Positions 27,071-40,436 of a stretch of DNA of 64,000 bases are shown one piece after another. A model generated the notes under the pieces. It worked only from the letters and a program-made list of their open reading frames with translations. It had not been told where the DNA came from and did not search any database. The position numbers and the translations under genes were made by a program. Where the stretch lies: contig NW_002476212.1 of the NCBI RefSeq assembly GCF_000189635.1, forward strand, positions 248,001-312,000, given 5' to 3'. Numbering within the stretch: position 1 is the first letter of the stretch; each line of letters opens with the position of its first letter. This DNA comes from Tetrahymena thermophila SB210. Taxonomy: Eukaryota; Ciliophora; Oligohymenophorea; Hymenostomatida; Tetrahymenidae.

Positions 27071-28259
27071 ACATGATTGAAGTTGAATCATAAATTAAAT
27101 AATATCTACATAAAATAAAATATAATCACATTCATTCATTCATTAATAAATATTTTTAGAAAAGGAGTAAGGTGATAATACTGTGCTTACTATATATCCA
27201 CTCATAAATACATACATACGATAATTATGACAAAATATTCTTAATTCCTTGCAAATATTAATATATTAATAACTTAAACACCCACATTAATAATATTTAA
27301 TTCTAATCTAATAATGATGCCAATTTTCTACTGCTGATTCGATTGGCTCAATGTAAGTAAAGGGTTGCTCTAAATTAAAAGTATTTAATGCACATATTAA
27401 AGTTACATTTTTGATGTCATTAGATTTTATTTATTTTATCCCTTTATCATTCTCATTTATATGTTTATATGTACTTTCATTTTTATATTTTAAAGTATTG
27501 ATAGATTAGTCTTAATTATTATCATCTGTTAACAATTCAACACTTCTTAAATTTTTTTAATTTTAATTTTTAAAACATGATTTTATCATTTTATTCATGC
27601 TTAAACTTAAAAGAGTTTTAACCTCAATTTATTTAAAAATTAGTCATAAATATAAATAATTTTGCTTGTGATTAGTTTAAAATGATAAAGATATTACAAA
27701 ATGAAATATTAATATTTTAAATAATATGCTGCATGATTTATATAACTCAAAATATATAATAAAGGAAACAAAATAGTATCTATTTAGCTAATTAGCATAG
27801 ATTTTAATATAAATCTTAGCAAATATAAATTTAATAAAAGGCAAAGTTTGTGCAATAAATAAATAATTTAAATTTGATATTAAATGGGATTAAGATTATA
27901 AAACAAAATTCAATATATATTTACTATTTGTATGCTTGCTTGTATGTTTTTTTGGTTAATTCATTTTATGCATGTGTATATTGATAAAAATTATTTAGAA
28001 GAAAAGGGAGAGACAGAGAGAGAGAGCGAGAATAAGAAGAAAGAAGATTGAAAATAAAATAAAGTAAATTAATTATAAATCAAGGCGCAAGCAGGAAATA
28101 TAAAAAATAAATTAATAAATAAATATTTTTCAGAAAAAAGAATACAAAGTAGAAGGCAACTTTTGTAAAGATAAAAAAATATTAAGTAGAAAACAAAAAA
28201 TATAAAAAGAAATAAACAATAGAAAAGCAGAAATATTCATTAAAGCAGGGAATTTAAAA
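27071..28259. other. Intergenic, AT-rich
   Basis: No coding character was seen. It includes a purine-rich GA run at about 28007-28030 upstream of the nucleoporin gene. Confidence 0.55.
28007..28030. repeat. GA-rich microsatellite
   Basis: Short run of GA dinucleotides, about 230 bp upstream of the start of the FG-nucleoporin gene. Confidence 0.7.
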
Positions 28260-31200
28260 ATGGAAAATTAGCAAGTACTTTCTCTTTTGCTTTTCTTCCT
28301 TTAGATAATTATTGCCTTGAAGACTTTGCATGCGTATTAATTAATTTTTAATTCAACCGTTATAAGTGGCTTCAGCCCTTAAAATTTTCTATTGCTTAGT
28401 TAACTGTTCTTAGATATAAAATTTGAATTTAACTATCAAATTATTTAGCTCAATGCAGATTAATTAATATTTGTTTTTTCGTAAATGGATAGGTTGAATA
28501 ATCATGAGGAAGATAAAGAAAAGAAGAATTAATCAAGCAAAAATCAAGATGCATAAAATAAGGATAAGGAATAAACAGTAGATCAAACAACTAAAAATTA
28601 GCATTAAATTGCATCGTAGTAATATCTTGCTAATTAAAGTAACAAAGATTAGCATTTGTCTTCTCAGTTTTATGGAAATTAGACAAGCAGTGGACCATCA
28701 TTTAGCAATTTCGATATAGATGTCTCAACTACATAGAGACAGCGTACTGATTCCTTCAGTGTACCAAACCCAAGTAGTTAAATTATTCAAAATTAATTGA
28801 AATTGAAAACTACTGTCAACATAAAAGATTTGCAACCTTACATAAATGATAATTACTTATAAACTCCTAACTTTAATACTAAAAATAATATTGTAGGCTA
28901 AAATAAGAGCAGAAAGAACTCAGAAAATATACCCTAAACTCCTAATTTCCAGCCAGAAAAAAGCAAAAAATTATAGCTTAATTTATAAACAAATAGTTAT
29001 TAGAATCCAAAAAAGATAGCATCTAGTAACAACCAAGATTTTAATTTGAATTAGCAAAACAATTCTATGATGGAAGTTAATTATGATTTGGACCAAGAAA
29101 GTCAAGAAATGCATTAGGAAGAGCTTCCTCAGCCTCCCTAATTTAAAACTGGTATGAGTATTAAGGAAATTATGAAAGTAGAAACTCCAGAAAAGAAAAA
29201 GATTTTGCAATAAAACAAAATGTTGTTCCAAGACAATAGCATCAACAATAATATAAGTCCCTTCATAAATCCTAAAAATTTCGTTTAATCTCCTGACTCT
29301 AACTTTTATACTCGTAATTCTTCAAACTTTAAATATTATTAAGCAAACTAATTTTAAATATTATTAAGCTAACTAATTTTAGTTATGTTTAAAAAAAGAT
29401 TTATAATTCAACTAAATCTTTATTATAATATATAGGTTAAAACAGATAAAGTAGTGTCTAAGAAGACAAAAGAAATAAACACCATTTTATAAATTAAAGC
29501 TAAATTCTTAAGGAAAAAGAAGCAAAAGTTATTAAAAATGATGAAAAAATCAGAGATGCACATTGGATTTAGCCTCCTACAAGCAAACCTTCAAGAAAGT
29601 ATTAAGAAAAAAGAGACTAAAACTTAAGTCAATAATACAGAGATATTCCTAACCCTAGCTTTGATGATAGAGCAGAACAATTAGATTCCAAGGTTATTTC
29701 TCGTAAAAGGCATGTATTCGATAGCTTTGCTCATGCTTATGAATCCGATGATATGGAAGATGAATAAACTGAAAAGAACCATTCTATTTGCAAGTAAATC
29801 TTTTTACATGAATTAATTATTTAATTAGTTGGATAATTTATTGGGAAAAAAAAAATAAATGTTTTATATTTGTTAATAAATATCTTAAAAATTAGCTAAA
29901 TAATAATAAATATTTGTATTAATACTTGTTTATTTATTCATAATTTAAATAATAGAATTTTACAAGTTCAAAAGAAAAGAAAGGAGGAACTTTTTTCTAA
30001 GTTTATCAAGTAAAAAGAAGCAGAAAAAAAGAACTAAATTTTGTTTAATGCTCCTTATAGCAATAACATGAATACTTTAGTTACGATAAATCACCGTGAA
30101 TAGGAAAAGATTGACCTTGAGGAAGCTGCTAAAGTAGAAAAACCAATTTTTATAAAGCCAGCTGATAGTTTGATATTAAACAAGAATGATAATCTACCTT
30201 AATAGCCATCTGAAAGCAATTTTAAATTGCCAGGAAATGAAAATACAAGTTTATTCAGTTAAAACTAAACTAAGCCTGCATCTATAAATATTATCATTCC
30301 TGATAAACAAATTTAAGCCAACTAAGATGAAAAAAGTACTCCTCTTGATAAAAAAGACGAAGGCATTAAATTATCTGTTTTAAATCCTCCTCCTGCTCCA
30401 AAGGCTGCATAAGCAGCTCCTTTGGGATTATTTGCTAACTTACCTCAATCATCTTTAGTATCAGTAGATAAGAAAGAAGATAATAACACTGCTGTTTAGG
30501 CAGTTAAGTCTACACCTCTTTTTAACTTATAAGAATCAAGTGCTGAAAGTCTAAAAAAATCTGATGGAATCAAAGAAATCTAAGAAAGCTCTTAAGAAAA
30601 AAATTTAACTACTCCTCAATAAACAATTACAAGTAGCAGTTAAGTTATTTCTAATCCATTTGATTCTTAATAATCTCTTTTCAGCAAAAGTCAAACTCCA
30701 TAGCAAGCTTAAACTCCTTAATAACTTTAAACTCAAATAGAAATTTAAAACGAAATAGCACAAAAAAAAGGTTTACCCAAAAAGTAAACCAGTGCTGGTG
30801 GTCTCTTTGGAAACTTAGCTTCAGCTTAGACAGAATAAAAAAAAGATGATGTAGGGCAACCTATGCAAACTAATACAGGATTATAAATACCCTCTATTCA
30901 AGCAAGTATAGGAATAGCTTAACCACTCACTCCAGCAAACACAGGATTCTTATTTAACATGCCAAAATAGTAGTAATAGCAATAATAAAATATTGGAACC
31001 CAAGCATCTAATAATGTAACTGAGAGAAATATATCTTCTTTTGACAAGTCAATCGAACCTTAAAAAGCTCTTCCTCCTAAAAATAAAGAATAAACTCAAC
31101 CTGAAAATAAGTTCGGTGGTGAAGGTGGTTTATTTGGAAATTTAGGTAAAAATTAGATTTCTTTAGACTAGTCAGTTAAAGTAACCACAACTTTGACAAA

Positions 31201-32302
31201 TGAAGTAAAAGAAGTTTAGGCTGCAGAAACAATGCAAACTACAACTTAAGATAATTCTGCTTCTGAACTTTTTAAAACACCATTTAGTTTGGATTCATAG
31301 AGTTAAGTTTAACAGTAAGCAAAAAATATTACAGATTAAAAGAATGATAATCATAAAGTTCCAACTCCTGTTTAACCTTAACCTTAACCTTAATCTTAAG
31401 GATTGTTTGGAAATTTAAGTAGTAATTAATCTGTTACTGAATAGAAGAACTTTTTGAATTAACCAAATATCCCAAGTAGTTTATTCCCTAGCGTTTCTAA
31501 TAGCAATGGATTAAACCAAGGAGGAGGTTTATTTGGAAAGAAAGATGAAAATACTTAATAGCAAATTGCAGAAAAGAAAACTGAATAACCTAAAAACTTA
31601 TTTAGTGGATTAATTAAAGATGGCGCTGTAGGTGGAGAATAAGCAATAGGAGGCTTTTTAAAGCAAGAAGCAAATAATAAATCAAACGGATTAGGATCAG
31701 GATTAGCATTTTTATAAAACCCAGGTGATGATAAACCGAAAGAAGCTAAAAATTTATTTGGATAATCCATATCTAATATAAATCAAAGTGGAGGTATTTT
31801 TGATAAATCCAATAACAACCCTTTAAAAGACAAATAATAATAGTAATAGTAGTTGAATAAGGACTTTGAGCCTTTACCACAAAAAGCTATCAATTAAGAA
31901 AATGGTTAACTTTAAACAGAAGTAAATGGTTTAAACTCTTTAGATAAGTAATAGAACTAACCAGTAAGCTAAAGTTTATTTACACCTTCATCTTAACCAG
32001 TTTAAAATTCTTTATTCTAATTGAAAGAATAACCTAAAGTATCCACTTCTTAATTGTAAAGTAGTTCGTAAGGAGGTTTATTTGGAAGTTAAAATTAATC
32101 ATTAAGTCAATAAACCAATTAATCAGAACCTAACAAAAATACATCCTTATTTGGTAATTTATAAAGTTAAAATAAAGGGGGCTTATTTGGCTCTAATGGA
32201 ACAGGACTTTTTGCAAATTAATCTAGCAATTCTAATTAGTAAAATGGTTTATTTGGAAATACTAGCCTATTTTCAAAACCAGCAGAGAGTGCTACATAAT
32301 GA
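28260..32302 (+). CDS. FG nucleoporin with N-terminal membrane segment (POM121-type)
   Basis: Model of 1252 residues; introns 29314-29435 and 29794-29955, TGA at 32300. The frame is open from an ATG at 28260; a second in-frame ATG at 28485 would remove the first 75 residues. Seen: the N-terminus has a strong hydrophobic helix (QVLSLLLFFLQIIIAL, about residues 5-20), followed by a disordered N/Q/K-rich region with basic patches (KKRKEELFSK). The C-terminal third carries FG repeats, mostly GLFG type: GGLFGNLASA, GGLFGNLGKN, GLFGNLSSN, GGGLFGKK, GGLFGSQN, NKGGLFGSNG, GLFGNTSLF. Known: FG repeats form the permeability barrier of nuclear pores, and POM121 combines an N-terminal membrane helix with C-terminal FG repeats. 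Tetrahymena is reported to have POM-type nucleoporins that differ between its two nuclei. Inference: a pore-membrane anchored FG nucleoporin. If translation starts at 28485, a soluble basket-type Nup is the alternative. Confidence 0.8.
29330..29381 (+). repeat. 25-bp tandem duplication inside an intron
   Basis: Two near-identical copies, each ending in AACTAATTTT and differing by one base, lie inside the first intron of the nucleoporin gene. Each carries a CTAA-type branch-point-like sequence. Confidence 0.6.
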
Positions 32303-34258
32303 TAAAGTTACTCAAAAATTAAACTTTTCTATGTCACATATTGAGCTCAGTACATATACTAATATGTAAAGCCTAAAAATAAAATTGCATTTTAAATAAA
32401 TTTTTTAAAAATTAAGTTAATTTAATTATCTTTGTTGTAAACCCGCTTAAACATAAATAAGTATATAATTAGTTTTACAAAGTTTTATCTTAATTGGTTA
32501 AATTAATTTTAATAATTCAGTCATTAATTAATTCTATTTTAAAAACAACCATGCTAACAAGCTAGCAAATAAGCAAGCAAAAAAAACAATTAAAAAGTCA
32601 ATAAGTAAAAGGAAATATTGAAGTTAACAATTTATCTAGAAAATTAAAATTTTTAATTGTTTAGAATATTTATTAACTTTAAATTAAGTGAAGAGTAAGG
32701 AATATTTATTAATTAAGTGAATATTAGTAAATAAATGAATTAGTGAATGATCATTTTTATTTTTAAATTTAGTAGATTATTATTAAATTTAGTCCTATTT
32801 ACAAAAAATTTTCTAAATTTCACAATTACACAATTAAACATTGAAAAATTGCAAATTATTTCAATGAAGATTATTTTGAAAAATTAATTTTTATTATAAT
32901 TTATAGATCCAAATAAAATTAAATTTATTTTACTTTTATAAATCTTACATTTTTTCAAAGTATTTTTAAAATTAAAAATAAATAGAAACATCAAAATATG
33001 TAATTATAAAATGTTAGTAAATAATTAATATATTTTTATTAGATTTGCTCTGAAATTTTTAATAGCGTATTTTACTTTTATTTACAACTTTACATATTCA
33101 AAGTTTATGCTCACCGAAAAGTTTGTTTTTTTTTAAGCAAGCATCATTAAAATATTTAAAATATTGGTATGACTTTTAGGAACAGCTTTATTTAAGCACT
33201 TTATAAAAACTTCTAAGAAAATGTGATCAACTTTTTAAAAAAAAATTTGTTCATTTTAATATTTTTAAAAATAAAATATCAAATATTTTTAGGTAACTTG
33301 TTGGTTTATTTATCTTTACAAAAAAATGCAGTAAGTAATTTGTGAGAAAGAATATTAGAAATTTTCAGTTAACTTTTAATTTCATTTTAAGTTTTATAGG
33401 AAGGCGTTCACATTATTTTTAATAAAATGATGAAAGTTTTTAAAAATAAAATAATAAAAATCTTTAATTTAGAAAAGTATTATAAACATTTATGAATGCT
33501 ATTTTTGCTGAAATTTGATTCTCAGATATGAGTTAATGAATTCGATATTATTTTTCAACTTATTTTAAATTTAAATATTAATCTACTAAAACCATTTAAC
33601 AGTTATTTTTTTCCTCTAATAAGTATAGAGTAAAATAAAAATACTAAAATCAATTTGAAGGAGTAGAAAAAATGTAATTTTAGTTAAGTGACATGAAAAA
33701 TAAATTATAAAATGTTAAAATTAGTTTGTTATTATAAAATCTAATGACTCTAAATGATCTAATAAGAAAAAATGATTACTGAAAACTTATAAATTATATG
33801 ATTGATTTTGTGTTATTTATATAATATGTACTGAAAGATCATACATATTCTTGATAAGTTTTTACTAGAGTGAATTTTTTATAAATTTGTTTGAAGTAGG
33901 CAGTGCTAACTAACTATCTTATTGATAAGATGATAGAGATTTAGAGAAAAAATATATAGTATTAATATATATACAAAAAGAAAGTAAAAGTCAAAGCAAG
34001 CATACAATAAGAGATAAGGGTAAAAAGATAAATAATCAAAACCACTTATCCAATATTTGTCTTTCTAATTCCTCAAAATGAGGATACCATCTAATTTATT
34101 CAAATGCAAGTGGCTTGAGGGCAGAAGTACTTTAATTGTTTTTCATATGAACTGAATATTTCCAATTATCACACTTTAGATAACATCAAATCTATCTATC
34201 AATCTATCTACTATTTATTTCATTTTACTAATAACGATTGATTTTTTTAATAAAAAGG
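32303..34258. other. Intergenic, AT-rich
   Basis: No coding character was recognised on either strand. A short CTAT microsatellite lies near 34190-34212. The last few hundred bases may be the leader of the DHHC gene. Confidence 0.5.
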
Positions 34259-34600
34259 ATGGCTTGCACCCATAATTTATATAATCTTACAGGCAGTCTT
34301 TATGGTTTTACTAAATTATACTAGTAAATTTTTTAGTCGAGAGGATGGTATAGTGTTAGTATTATTTTGGTAAAGAATCTTTTTATTTCCTTTTTTGCAT
34401 TTTAAACTTTGGATTTAACTATTTGCTTATATTGAAGCAAACAATTATCATGCTATTTTATATTTGATCAATTCAGAGATTAATAATTAAATAATTCAAA
34501 ACAAAGTTAAAATTTTAATCTAGTTTGCTTTGCTTATTCAAAATATCAATCAGCTTATACATACTCAATCTATCATTAAATTTTAACTTTTTCTATTGCG
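34259..34600 (+). other. Possible upstream exon(s) of the DHHC gene
   Basis: An ATG at 34259 opens a frame (MACTHNLYNLTG...) in the same phase as the downstream gene. A TGA at 34433 interrupts it. After that TGA the same frame is open and reads into the ATG at 34601 with a hydrophobic stretch, ILTFSIAM, that would serve as the first membrane helix DHHC enzymes need. An intron such as 34324-34476 would join the two, but I cannot fix the splice sites. Confidence 0.35.
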
Positions 34601-37600
34601 ATGAGTTAAATTCAAGGTTCCATTGGGATGATGGGATTTTAAATTTAATATAAAATTAACTAATGTAATAAACTGATTATAATATATAAAAGGATATTTT
34701 GGCCCTTCAGTGTAATCTTATATTATATAATTGTTTTTAGAAACCCAGGATATGTGCGATATGTAGATAAATGCTCTCCTCATCCATTCAAATAAGTAAA
34801 AATAATTTTACATTCATCTAAAATTTAGAATTATTCAATTTACTGCTTCTATCAATCATCAATTAGTAATCGATGAATTTAATTAATAGAAAATAATAAA
34901 CAATTTATTCCTGAAATTATATTTGTATTTTTATTTTATAAATAGACTTCCTACCAATTAGATGGCTCTATATTAAATAGCAAAGATATTTAGGGTAACT
35001 AGGCACCTTAAATAAATCTCTAATAAACCTTAAGTGGCGTTGGTAATCTTAAATTAAATAAGAAAGAACTGGTTTCTATTATAAAAAGCTAATCGATTAA
35101 ATAAAATCAGGCAAATATTTAGTAATTGCAGCTTCAGTAATAGCACCAGCTATCGCAACAACTTTCTACTATGAATTAAAATGTAAACTAAGCAAATTTT
35201 AGTAAATCATAGCTACATGATGAGTTTCAGTCTGAAATGATTTCATAACCACATTTAAATGCAAATGCAGCAACTTAAGAATAAGCAAATAACACAAACC
35301 CAAATGTGAAAGAAGTCAATCATAATATAAACAGTACATCCTTTCAATATAATCCGTTACAACATACTTATTAAAATAATGCTCAAGGATTACCTCCTAG
35401 TTTATACTAAATAGCATCTTAATTACATAATTAAGGTATCAATATCAGTATTAAAAATAGTTAGGGATAAAATATAAAAAATTCTTAATTTAATAACTAC
35501 AACTCTGCTATCAGCTAAATAGATGGAAATTAATTTTCAATTTAAGGATTTAAATAAAATGTAAATTTAGAAGAAGAGTAATAAATAAATAGTAGCGTAT
35601 TTAGACCTTGCTAATAATAAAATGAGATGGCAAATCAAAATTAAGATAAAAGTTGTAATGCTTATGATATAAATTAAAAGGAAATTTTGTAGAATATAGC
35701 ATTAAATAACTAAATAAGCACATCATAGTAGCCATAAACTAGTCATTTTTATATAGGACCAAATATCAATCAATATTATTAAACTTCTCACACTGATTTA
35801 ACAAGCATGAATGGAAATACATAAAAGAATATTTTTAAATACTAAGTTAGTGATGAAAATGAAGGAGGAAGTTCTAATTTTCTTCCTACTAACGGATTAC
35901 AATAACTTGCTTCTAAAATGCACAATAACCAAGCTAAGATGAGTGAAATACCTAAGGAGGATTCTTATCGATATATTTAAAACAGTATTAAAGCTACTCT
36001 TTCAGAGTTTGGAAAACCAACAAAATAAAGTTAAAAAATTACGTAAACTGAAAATAATGGAGAAACAGAGGTGTGCCCTGATACAAATGTTTTTATAGGA
36101 GGCGAGTCAGAAGGTGGCATAACAGTAATGTAGGCCATGCAAATGTATTAAATGGGATTAGATCCTAATCAATATTTTAACTACGAGTTAGGATAAGAGC
36201 TTGATATGGATGAGGAATCAGATAGAGTTTAGAGCTTTAGAGAAAATTCAGAAAGTGTTCAAAGTTAGTAAATATGCTTAGACGATCTTAAAGACGAGGA
36301 GGAAGAAGAAGAAGAAAAGTAAGATGAATCATGTCAAAATAAAAAATAATTGAATGATGAAGATGCTTATAATGGGGATAGCTAAGATATTGACGAACAT
36401 GCGAAAAATAATCTAAATGAATATCAGTCCAGTAATGCTATAAATAAAGAACAATTAAAAGCACTTAAAAAGAAGATTGTAAGCACTGCGCTTTCTATAG
36501 TAGAAAAATAGGAACAAAAATATTAAGATTAAATGTAATAATAGAAATAAGTTTAATTTGATTCAGGAAATGATTAGTCAAATGGAGAGCACCTTGAAGA
36601 ATTTGCTAGTCCAAAAAAAATTAAACAAAAAATATCTTTTTCTCCTAACATAGAATAAAACCTCTTTGTAGATGGTTCAGCTTAAATTAATTCAGAGCAA
36701 CATGAATGTGAACAAAAAGCAACAGGATTAAGCCCATCTAAATCCACCCCTACTTTAAATTAAAAGCAGTAAAAAGGAATAATGAAATAACATTAATTGT
36801 ATAAAGTTAACGAAAATTAAGATAATATGCATAAAATGCTTTAGTTGAGTCTTCATAATAGCTTAGGATCTTAAAATAATTATTTTTAATACGACATAAA
36901 TAACTTTAGTCATTTAAATGACGCAGTCATAACCAAGTACAATATCTCGTTCGGAAGAAATTTTAAAGAGGAATTGCAGAATCATGAAAATGATGATAAC
37001 TTAAATAAAAGAGATGTGGATGGTTAGATTTAGGGAATAAAAGTAAATTCTCTACAATCTTGCAATATAATAAGTAGTGGAAGAGATCATAATTCAAGTT
37101 ACTTGGCATCTATATAAAGTGAATCTCATCAAAGTCCTACTTAATAAAGTTCTAATAAAAATAAGTAGCTAAATATATAATATGTTTTAGAATTTTAGCA
37201 CCAAGGTGGTGTTTACTTTAAGGAAAGAGAGAGAGTTTCTCCTTAAAGGATATCTCAATCACCTAATTATCATGAAGGGATCGCATTTTTTTAGTAAAAC
37301 TACAGCAATGAAGGTATTAAAGAATAAGATTTGCTTTCTCCAATTCAGTTTATAGACCAATAGTAACAATAAAAACAATAATAATATAATTTTTAGAGTC
37401 TTATCTAGAAGAAGCTTTCTTTTAATACTCCTGATCCACATAATCTTGCACAGCAGTAAGATGATTATCTTGATGATGAAGCTTCTTATAGAGATTAAAA
37501 GTTAAGATACTAATAAGACTTATAAGGGAAAGCTCTTTTTAAAAACGAAAACCCAAATTCTATCAATAATTCAAATTATGATCCAAACTTTGAACATGAG

Positions 37601-40436
37601 TTTATCTACTCTGCTCTTTCTTCAAATAAACTTCTCAACTCATACAACCACTCTCGAAAAAACAGTAATTATTTTAACTCTCAATAAAAGGGTAAAGGTA
37701 CCCTCAATAATTCATAGAGAGATCCATCATTTTCAGAATTTGTTGGAAACCTTGGAATAGTAAAAAAAGGAATCATTTAAAACACAAGTAACATCACTTT
37801 CAAAAATAATTAAAATAATGAAACTACCATGGATGAGGATAAAAATATTACACAGCTGCTAAATAGCCCTGTGTTAAAGAAGAAGAGTAAATCATATTAA
37901 AATCAAGAATCAAATTTAGTTCAAAATAGATAGCAACATGCATCTGGTGTCTCTACATCTAAAAATAGTTATTTCATAGAAAATACATTCGAACCACAAC
38001 ATCGCAGCTCAAGTACAGCTTCTTACAAAAAAGGAAAGGCCATTTAATATTTTTAAAGCAATTAAAAACTAAAATAAAATAATCTAATTTTAAACAATTG
38101 TTTTGGTGTTGAATAAAACCAAAATTAAAATTTTGAAAATCAATTTGAATAGCAGCAACCTATTGAAGAATGCAATCAATAACATTAAGCAGATACTTAG
38201 GACAAAGAGATACAAGAAGAAAATGATCAAATCATAGAATAATAAGAAAATTTAGTTAACGTCAATAAGTGCAAGGATAGCTTAAATAATTTAAATTACC
38301 ATTCTAATGAATTGGGATAAGAATAAAATGATGAACGCCATAAAATACCAGATAGTTTGTCATTTACTAATTAATTATTGTAACCATTAAGCACTAACAC
38401 AAATGTTAATTTGACTCTAACAGATAATAAAATTGCTAATAACTTGCAGAATACAAATACTACTAAAAGCTGTTTCACTGAATCATCGCCTAATTAAATA
38501 TCTCCCTAATAAAGAGCATCTTTAATTGGATTTCAAAACAAAGATCTTCAATTTTTAACTAAAAAATGTTCTAATACAGTGGCTAAATATAGCTAATCAA
38601 GTATAAACTCTAATTAAAATAACTACATAGCTTCTAATCCTTAAAAACAATCACCTTCCTAAATAAACTACTCTTTCAAAGACAGATCTGGATCTGTAAA
38701 GTTAGCTAATAATACAAACTAAAGCGCATAATAGTGCAATAATTTTAATGATGATGCATCTTAAGAAAACGTAAAGTTTAATTCCTCACCTTATAAACAA
38801 AAAAGTTTTATAGACTAAGGTTCACATCATGGAATTTTTTCAAGAGAGGAACTATAAATATTCTCCAACGAATAAATTGAAGGAAGTGTGCAAACAAAAC
38901 TTTAATTAAAAACTTAAACCTAATCAAATATAATCGATAAATAAAATAACTTAGAAACTGAAGCTGGAAGTGCTTCTAACATCTATCATTTATAGAAAAA
39001 GGAATCAAGAAACAATCCCACATATTAACAACCCATATTAAAATAAAATCACTCAAATTTAATTAGTAAAAGTGTAGCATTTGCTCCTCAAGGTTCAAAT
39101 TCATAAATACAAAATTTTTAAGCTGCCTAATTGCAATCAGGCTAATTTATTTCTCATATTATTGGAAGCACAAAAGAAGGTTCGTCCCTTTAATAATAAA
39201 AGCTTACCTAATATTCAAGCTAATTGAGTAATTAGAACTATGTAAATGCCTAGATCGCTCTTTACTCGCCCTCAGCAAAATCCAATCTAACAATCTAAAA
39301 TGCTGCTGGAATGAGCTTCTTCAAAAATAATCAAACAAATTTATCAAACGAATCTTTCAATTAAACAAACACTTAATGTCCAAATCCGCTAACTCCCTCT
39401 TCTAATAGTAACAATAATCCAAACAATTTAAATACCTAAAAAGATTTATAAAATATAAATGCATAAATCATTAATCATGAATCTTTTACCCCAAATCACA
39501 TTTCCACGATAAAAAGAAACAGCAGTAACGCAAATTACTTTCACAAACTATCAACTGGAATGAGAAATACAATGAACACTGTACCAAACATAGTTTATAC
39601 CACTCAAGGCAATACCAGCTAGACTCAAAATAACCCAAATCTTAAAAATACAATTTCAATCAACAATAATAACAACAACAATACAAATAACAATAACAAC
39701 AATAATGAAAACATAACAATTACTAACTATACAGCTCCTTACTTTTTTGAAAAGAGATATTGTAAATATTGCTATATAAACTAGCCGACTCGCTCAAAGC
39801 ATTGTCTTATATGCAATAGATGCATATCTACCTACGACCACCATTGCCCATGGATAGGTGTTTGCATAGCTTAAAGAAATCATTTATTTTTTTTCTTCTT
39901 CATAATTTGTTAAAATGTAGTAAGCACCTTAACTATCATTGAGGTATATTAATTTTTTAATCATTCTTAATATATAAATTCAATCTAAAATTAATTATAA
40001 TTAACGAAAATATTAATATCAAAATTAGTTTATTCACTTTCTAGCAGAGAAAGTTAATTGGAAGATATAATCAGATGTTATTTTAGCAGTATTTAGTATA
40101 ATTTCAACTTTCTTTTTAGTTTATATATTTGGAATGACAATTCTTTTAGTGGCTTAGCATACCTACTATATCTTATTCAATTTGACTACATGTAAATTTT
40201 TATTTAAATTAATTCTTATCTCAAACTAAATTTTTAAAAAAGGGGAATTTTACTCTTGGGAAAAAATTACATATTTAAAAGATTTGCCTCGTAAATTCGG
40301 AAGTCCCTTTTCTTTAGGAATTTTAAAAAATATTAAACATAGAATAATTTCAACATTTTCTTCAGATACTTATGAGTGGTAAATAAATAAGCTTAGGTTA
40401 CCTCCTTAAAATAATATAATAACAAATTAGCCTTGA
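34601..40436 (+). CDS. DHHC-type protein S-acyltransferase with giant Q/N-rich insertion
   Basis: Model of 1849 residues; introns 34796-34945, 39944-40028 and 40192-40242, TGA at 40434. Known: DHHC enzymes attach palmitate to cysteines of membrane-associated proteins and act in Golgi, plasma and other membranes. Seen: a membrane helix (FSVILYYIIVF) leads straight into NPGYV, the place of the usual DPG motif (residue ~48). About 1600 disordered residues rich in N, Q, S and K follow, with acidic clusters. The cysteine-rich domain comes next: RYCKYC, then KHCLICNRC, then YDHHCPW with the catalytic cysteine at residue ~1699. Two more helices follow (FFFFFIICQNVV; FSIISTFFLVYIFGM), then the TTxE motif as TTWE, split by the last intron. 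The signature residues needed for catalysis are present. The start is uncertain: 34601 is the first in-frame ATG of the open stretch, but a first membrane helix appears to be encoded upstream. Confidence 0.85.

Noticed and set aside
31375-31400. CCTTAA repeats resembling a telomere-like motif
   Set aside because: They encode alternating Pro-Gln inside the nucleoporin frame and do not match the ciliate CCCCAA telomere repeat.
34665-34740. Intron near the start of the DHHC gene
   Set aside because: Read-through keeps the frame and encodes a membrane helix leading into NPGYV, as expected for the family; splicing would delete it.
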